Assembly (NCBI GenBank): GCA_016870855.1
Contig: VGAF01000034.1
Coordinates: 1-10,511, forward strand
DNA from: Actinomycetota bacterium
GTDB lineage: Bacteria > Actinomycetota > Actinomycetes > Nanopelagicales > Nanopelagicaceae
DNA length: 10,511 nucleotides
Direction of reading: 5' to 3'
Shown: positions 7,076-10,511 of the stretch, piece by piece
How positions within the stretch are numbered: the stretch's first letter is position 1
How the letters are laid out: each line of letters opens with the position of its first letter
Notes under the pieces: model-generated
The model's database searches: none
What the model was told of the DNA's origin: nothing
What the model saw: only the letters and a program-made list of their open reading frames with translations
Program-made: the position numbers and the translations under genes

Positions 7076-7110
7076 GAGCCCGGCCCAAAAGGTCGGGCTC
7101 TTTACTTTTA
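7076..7110. terminator. strong stem-loop after the NYN gene, probable terminator
   Basis: GAGCCCG (7076-7082) pairs with CGGGCTC (7094-7100). Two further C-G pairs and one G-U wobble (plus-strand RNA) close a CAAAA loop, giving about ten pairs. On the plus strand TTTACTTTTA follows, a fair T-tract for an intrinsic terminator. In minus-strand RNA the wobble becomes a C-A mismatch and no T-tract follows. It begins eight bases past the NYN stop codon, so it most likely ends the rplQ-truA-ABC-F-NYN transcript as a T-tract-less hairpin, perhaps also blocking antisense transcription. Confidence 0.6.
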
Positions 7111-7818
7111 CCGCCAAACATCAGGCGGATAAATCAAGCTTCCTTTGGGAGTTTGAAAAGGCCGGTCTAGTTGAGAACTCTCTAATTGTTCTCTTGTTAA
7201 GTATGCAACTTCAGATGCAACAGTTTGAATGATTCCAAGTGGTTGACTTTGACTCGGTATCACAACTTTCACCGTGATCCCTGCTTCTACTGCAAATTTT
7301 ATGGGCATGAATAAGTCAGAGTCTCCACTAATCACAAGTGCTTGATCCATAAGCCCTTGGAATACATCGAGTAAGAGATAGCTCGCTAAATTCACGTCCG
7401 AGGCCTTCTCAGATAAAAGCTCAACCTTAGATTTGGGAGCATCTGGAAGCGAGGCCTTCCAAACTCGTTTTATCAAGTAGTCACTGACTCCAAAGAGTCG
7501 AGGAAAAGTTGGTTGCACAAACCTTTCTCTTTCAAACTCGGTATGCCTTAGCCACTTCTGATATCTAACTGTTTTTCCTTTAATTGTTCTTATACCTTGA
7601 TGGCCGAGCACTCGAATGTAAGTTGCCTGACGCTCTGGAGATAAGTCCCCTGAAAATCGTCTCTTCATAGGGGAAGTGAAATAGTAAATAAATGCAGGAG
7701 GGTATTTACCCATCAGCTCTTTTGAAAGTTCAATAAGGTCAAGCCACTTCAGATCTGGACGTTTAGAGAGTGCTCCCTTATAAAGATTTAAACCATCTAT
7801 AAATACATGAAAGGCCAT
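7108..7818 (-). CDS. NYN-domain (LabA/PIN-like) putative RNase
   Basis: A 236-residue soluble protein of the NYN family, PIN-like metal-dependent nucleases that usually act on RNA. Seen: N-terminal strand FIDGLNLY with D8 and N11, the middle motif SEKASDVNLASYLL (136-149) with K138, D141 and N143, and VISGDSDLFMPI (162-173) with D166 and D168. Together these give a complete acidic metal site. A basic region, including MKRRF (51-55) and an R/K-rich stretch around 77-100, could bind RNA. The C-terminus GSLIYPPDVWR resembles the P-x-x-W tail I recall on many stand-alone NYN proteins. The start is fixed by an in-frame TGA two codons upstream; the Shine-Dalgarno is poor. It follows the ABC-F gene by 48 bases and precedes the rplM promoter region. 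Catalytic potential is clear; target and role are unknown. The ribosomal neighbourhood hints at rRNA, tRNA or mRNA turnover, but this is inference. Confidence 0.88.
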   Translation of the reverse strand: MAFHVFIDGLNLYKGALSKRPDLKWLDLIELSKELMGKYPPAFIYYFTSPMKRRFSGDLSPERQATYIRVLGHQGIRTIKGKTVRYQKWLRHTEFERERFVQPTFPRLFGVSDYLIKRVWKASLPDAPKSKVELLSEKASDVNLASYLLLDVFQGLMDQALVISGDSDLFMPIKFAVEAGITVKVVIPSQSQPLGIIQTVASEVAYLTREQLESSQLDRPFQTPKGSLIYPPDVWR

Positions 7819-7866
7819 GCTTCATCATCACACCATTTACAAGTTGAAAACTAGGCTGTGGAAAAC

Positions 7867-9468
7867 TCAGTGGCTCCACACGGGCTCTGGGCTCTCATAG
7901 ACCTGGCCCTCGGCCCCAAAAATAAGGAATCGAGTGAATCCGCGCGCAAACCATCGATCGTGGGTTACTGCGATGACTGTTCCTTCATATGAAGCAAGCG
8001 CGCGCTCCAAAGCCTCTGCGCTAGCCAAATCTAAGTTATCTGTTGGCTCATCAAGTAATAACAGAGTATCTCCAGCTAATTCAAGAAGTAGCACTTGAAA
8101 ACGAGCTTGCTGGCCACCGGATAGCGTTGAGAAGAGCTGTTCGGCTTGTTCGGCTAACTCATATCTTCCAAGCACGCTCTTTGCAGCTCCAAGTTGTAAT
8201 GAGTTCTGTTCCCACAAAATCTCCAAGAGATTCTTACCTTCGAATTCTGGGTGAGCATGAGTTTGGGCAAAGAATCCAGTTTTTACTCGCGCACCTAACT
8301 TAAAGGTACCGGTGTATCTAACGCTCTCATCCCCCGACAATCTCCTTAGGAAATGTGATTTTCCGGTTCCATTCTTACCTAATATCGCAACACGATCTTG
8401 ATAGTAAATCTCAAAGTCAAATGGTTCGGTGAGATTCTCCAAAGTTAGTGATTCACAGGTAACAACCCGCTCGCCGGTTCTAGTGCTTCGAAGATTAACT
8501 TTTACATGTTGCTCAATCGGTGGCGGAGGAGGTGGACCGACTTCCTCAAACTTACGGAGGCGAGTCTGCATTGCGCGATAACGCGATGCCATATCCGGTG
8601 AAGATGCAGCCTGCCATTGCAGGGTAAGAACCAATTCTTTTAAGCGTTTATGTTCATCTTCCCAACGCTCTACTAACTGTGCGAACTGCGCGTTTCTAGC
8701 TTTACGGGCCTCGTGATAGGTCTCAAAGCCCTCGCCATGAATCCAGGTTGAGTTTCCATTAATGCCCTGCTCGAGTGAGACAATTTTGTTTGCCGTAGCC
8801 GCTAAGAGTTCACGATCATGGCTGATAAAAAGTATGGTCTTCTTTGAATTTCGGATCTCTTCTTCCAGCCATCGCTTTGCTGGCACATCCAAGTAGTTAT
8901 CCGGCTCATCAAGAATTAGAACCTCATCACTTCCCTTAAGAAGTGACTCCAGAACAAGCTTCTTCTGTTCGCCACCAGATAGCGAGTTCACCTCTCTGTT
9001 GGCTACCCGATCAAAAGTCTTTCCCAAAGCATTTGAACATGCGATATCCCATAAGACTTCTTCGTCATATCCACCAGCATCGCCCCAATCGGCAAGAGCT
9101 TGGGCATATGCCATCTGTTCCTTCTCAGTATCGCTAGCTGCGAGAGCCGCTTCGGCATTCTTTAATTTCTTCGCAGCGTTTCGAATCTCTGGTGATGAAA
9201 CTGAGATTAGTAAGTCTCGCACCGTAGATTGGTCGCGAATTGATCCTATGAATTGGCGCATGATTCCAAGTCCACCAGTAACAATTATGGTGCCGCTATC
9301 TGGTTCTAGGTCGCCGGCAATCATTCGAAAGAGCGTTGTTTTGCCCGAACCATTTGGCCCAATTAACGCAACCTTTGCGCCATCGCCAACGCGAAAAGAG
9401 ACATCACTTAACAACACCCGGCCATCAGATAAGGCAAACTCGATGCCGGTTACATTTATCTGGCCCAA
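7867..9468 (-). CDS. ABC-F family ATPase, ribosome-associated type
   Basis: A 533-residue protein with two ABC cassettes and no membrane segments, the ABC-F layout. Members bind the ribosomal E site and act as translation factors or antibiotic-protection proteins. Seen: cassette 1 with Walker A GPNGSGKT (37-44), signature LSGGE (163-167), Walker B LILDEPDNYLD (184-194) and H217. A charged, probably coiled-coil linker (about 245-320) contains WEDEHKRLKEL and six prolines at 312-317. Cassette 2 has GKNGTGKS (364-371), LSGGQ (449-453), LLLLDEPTDNLD (469-480) and H503. Both catalytic glutamates (E188, E474) are present. The start is TTG at 9468, directly abutting the truA TAA with GAGGA four bases upstream; no ATG fits the first cassette better. 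Antibiotic-resistance and housekeeping ABC-Fs cannot be separated by eye. The setting beside rplQ/truA and rplM/rpsI favours a translation role. Confidence 0.93.
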   Translation of the reverse strand: MGQINVTGIEFALSDGRVLLSDVSFRVGDGAKVALIGPNGSGKTTLFRMIAGDLEPDSGTIIVTGGLGIMRQFIGSIRDQSTVRDLLISVSSPEIRNAAKKLKNAEAALAASDTEKEQMAYAQALADWGDAGGYDEEVLWDIACSNALGKTFDRVANREVNSLSGGEQKKLVLESLLKGSDEVLILDEPDNYLDVPAKRWLEEEIRNSKKTILFISHDRELLAATANKIVSLEQGINGNSTWIHGEGFETYHEARKARNAQFAQLVERWEDEHKRLKELVLTLQWQAASSPDMASRYRAMQTRLRKFEEVGPPPPPPIEQHVKVNLRSTRTGERVVTCESLTLENLTEPFDFEIYYQDRVAILGKNGTGKSHFLRRLSGDESVRYTGTFKLGARVKTGFFAQTHAHPEFEGKNLLEILWEQNSLQLGAAKSVLGRYELAEQAEQLFSTLSGGQQARFQVLLLELAGDTLLLLDEPTDNLDLASAEALERALASYEGTVIAVTHDRWFARGFTRFLIFGAEGQVYESPEPVWSH

Positions 9469-10311
9469 TTAATCCTCATCCCGGCGAGCAATCGTAATCT
9501 TTGCACGAGCTTCTAATTCGTTATGAGTTGGATATTCAACTCCGACAAGAGTTAAGCCGCGTGCTGGGAAAACCAAGCTTTCACTCACGCGTTCTCTCTT
9601 CTCTAGGACATCTTCGGCCCACTTCGGGGCAAACCTACCTTCGCCAACGCGAACGCATGCGCCAACTAAGTTTCTAACCATCGAATAACAGAATGCATCG
9701 GCCACAATATCGGCAATTAGAAGATTATTCTCGCGGCGCCATTTGAACTTCTCGAGCCGACGAATAGTTGTTCCTACCCCACCAGTCTTACAAAATGCAG
9801 CAAAATCATGTTCTCCCAATAGAAGCTGGCTTGCTTCATTCATCGCCTTCTCATCCAAATCGCGATACCAAGTAGCAATATCAAAACGCTTTAAGGGTTC
9901 TAATTGGCGGCGACCATCGGCAATTTTGTAGATGTACTTACGTCGAAGCGCCGAAAAACGAGCGTGGAAGAACGCTGGCGCAATTGAGATTGCATTGATT
10001 CGAATATCTTCTTCGAGCATTCGATTTAGGCGATAGATGAGATCCTCACAGCGCCACTCTTTTCCATATTTATCCCGCTCTGGAAGATCAAAATGAGCAA
10101 CTTGCGCGGTGGCATGAACTCCGGCATCGGTTCTTCCGGCGACTACTAGTTCAGCTTCACTTCGAGTCAGCCCTGAGATCGCTTCTTCCATCGCGCCTTG
10201 AACGGTGCGAAGTTCCGGTTGGCGGGCCCAGCCATTGAAATTTGTACCGTCGTAGGCAAAATCAATCCGAAAACGAAGAAACCCACTCCCAGGGTTGAGA
10301 GTGGGTTCCAT
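9469..10311 (-). CDS. truA: tRNA pseudouridine(38-40) synthase
   Basis: Converts uridines 38, 39 and 40 in the tRNA anticodon arm to pseudouridine. A 280-residue protein, usual length. Seen: FRIDFAYDGTNFNGWARQP (14-32), the catalytic motif GRTDAGVHA with D62, FHARFSALRRKYIY near the middle, and C-terminal FCYSMVRNLVGACVRVGEG, all TruA hallmarks. It follows rplQ after 17 bases, the normal order in Actinobacteria. The ATG at 10311 lacks a recognisable Shine-Dalgarno. Residues 2-10 are encoded by one arm, the loop and part of the other arm of a perfect 9-bp hairpin, so the N-terminal extension before the conserved core may exist because of that structure. No alternative ATG, GTG or TTG precedes the core in frame, so the start is kept. 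Confidence 0.97.
   Translation of the reverse strand: MEPTLNPGSGFLRFRIDFAYDGTNFNGWARQPELRTVQGAMEEAISGLTRSEAELVVAGRTDAGVHATAQVAHFDLPERDKYGKEWRCEDLIYRLNRMLEEDIRINAISIAPAFFHARFSALRRKYIYKIADGRRQLEPLKRFDIATWYRDLDEKAMNEASQLLLGEHDFAAFCKTGGVGTTIRRLEKFKWRRENNLLIADIVADAFCYSMVRNLVGACVRVGEGRFAPKWAEDVLEKRERVSESLVFPARGLTLVGVEYPTHNELEARAKITIARRDED
10269..10307 (-). terminator. terminator-like hairpin in the first codons of truA
   Basis: On the minus strand AACCCACTC (10307-10299) and GAGTGGGTT (10288-10280) form a perfect 9-bp stem with a 10-base loop. TTCTTCGTTTTC (10279-10268) follows directly. This is the form of an intrinsic terminator, placed 22 bases past the rplQ stop but inside truA codons 2-11. 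It could end part of the ribosomal protein transcript, so that less truA-ABC-F-NYN mRNA is made, with ribosomes starting on truA melting it. That function is inference. Confidence 0.55.
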
Positions 10312-10328
10312 AAGTAAAACGAAACTAA

Positions 10329-10511
10329 TTAATCTGCAAGAACTTCAATGACCGCCATCGGAGCGTTATCTCCCTTACGTGGGCCGATCTTTGTAATTCT
10401 TGTGTAGCCACCATTACGTGATGCAAAGCGTGGACCAATTTCAGTGAAGAGAGTATGTACAACGCTCTTATTTGAGATGGAAGCCATTACCTCGCGACGT
10501 GAAGCAAGATC
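10329..10511 (-). CDS. rplQ: 50S ribosomal protein L17, C-terminal part only
   Basis: The last 60 codons of L17, a large-subunit protein near the exit tunnel. The 5' part lies beyond the right window edge. Seen on translating the minus strand: SNKSVVHTLFTEIGPRFASR followed by NGGYTRITKIGPRKGDNAPM and the end AVIEVLAD, a near-textbook L17 C-terminal half. The reading frame is open to the window edge and ends in TAA at 10331-10329. It normally closes the rpsM-rpsK-rpsD-rpoA-rplQ operon and is followed by truA in Actinobacteria, as here. Confidence 0.97.
   Translation of the reverse strand, partial: DLASRREVMASISNKSVVHTLFTEIGPRFASRNGGYTRITKIGPRKGDNAPMAVIEVLAD

Noticed and set aside
7108..7818. 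Recent horizontal transfer of the NYN gene, suggested by some very AT-rich rows.
   Set aside because: Five 60-base rows counted by hand give 21, 21, 24, 28 and 29 G+C. Two rows of the neighbouring ABC-F give 25 and 27, so the difference is too small to support transfer.
7857..7865. TTTTCCACA on the minus strand matches the relaxed DnaA-box consensus.
   Set aside because: It is a single isolated copy between ABC-F and NYN genes, with no cluster of boxes, no AT-rich unwinding element and no dnaA or dnaN.
7819..7866. A promoter for the NYN gene in the 48-base gap after ABC-F.
   Set aside because: TTTCCA and TGTAAA at 17-base spacing are poor matches to consensus, so co-transcription with ABC-F is simpler.
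8999..9472. Open frame of 157 codons on the plus strand.
   Set aside because: It lies wholly antisense to the first ABC-F cassette, has low-complexity Ser/Pro-rich translation and no family resemblance; it is a shadow of the real gene.

Overview
All twelve protein genes in this window lie on the minus strand, so the biological reading order runs from the right end (10511) to the left end (1). Base composition looks to be in the mid-40s percent GC by eye, intergenic gaps are very short, and GTG and TTG starts are used. The ribosomal protein sequences (RplQ, RplM, RpsI) and the order rplQ-truA ... rplM-rpsI-glmM-glmS ... alr are typical of Actinobacteria. Low GC together with tight packing suggests a streamlined aquatic lineage such as acI/Nanopelagicales. 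That assignment is inference; no marker in the window proves it.

Layout in transcription order. (1) 10511-9469: the C-terminal part of rplQ (L17) and complete truA (tRNA pseudouridine synthase), with a terminator-like hairpin in the first codons of truA. (2) 9468-7108: two accessory genes placed between truA and rplM, namely an ABC-F ATPase of the ribosome-associated type and a NYN/PIN-like putative RNase. (3) 7107-6894: a structured 214-base intergenic region with two stem-loops, a good promoter (TTGACC, 17 bases, TAACCT) and a purine-rich leader containing a possible 10-codon upstream ORF. (4) 6893-5949: rplM and rpsI (L13, S9). (5) 5930-931: an envelope-precursor block of glmM, glmS, a PAP2-family membrane phosphatase and alr. 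(6) 891-1: two branched-chain-amino-acid-type ABC ATPases, livG and the start of livF, cut by the window edge.

How the genes fit together. GlmS makes glucosamine-6-phosphate and GlmM converts it to glucosamine-1-phosphate, the entry to UDP-GlcNAc. Alr supplies D-alanine for the peptidoglycan stem peptide. The PAP2 protein sits between them, so a role in recycling the undecaprenyl pyrophosphate carrier is a reasonable guess. L17, TruA, ABC-F, L13 and S9 all concern the ribosome or tRNA, which makes the NYN protein a candidate RNA-processing or RNA-quality-control enzyme by context only.

I see no mobile element, CRISPR array, tRNA or rRNA gene. No gene-free stretch exceeds 300 bases. Most of the window is ordinary housekeeping sequence. 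The parts most worth a second look are the ABC-F/NYN pair and the structured region before rplM.
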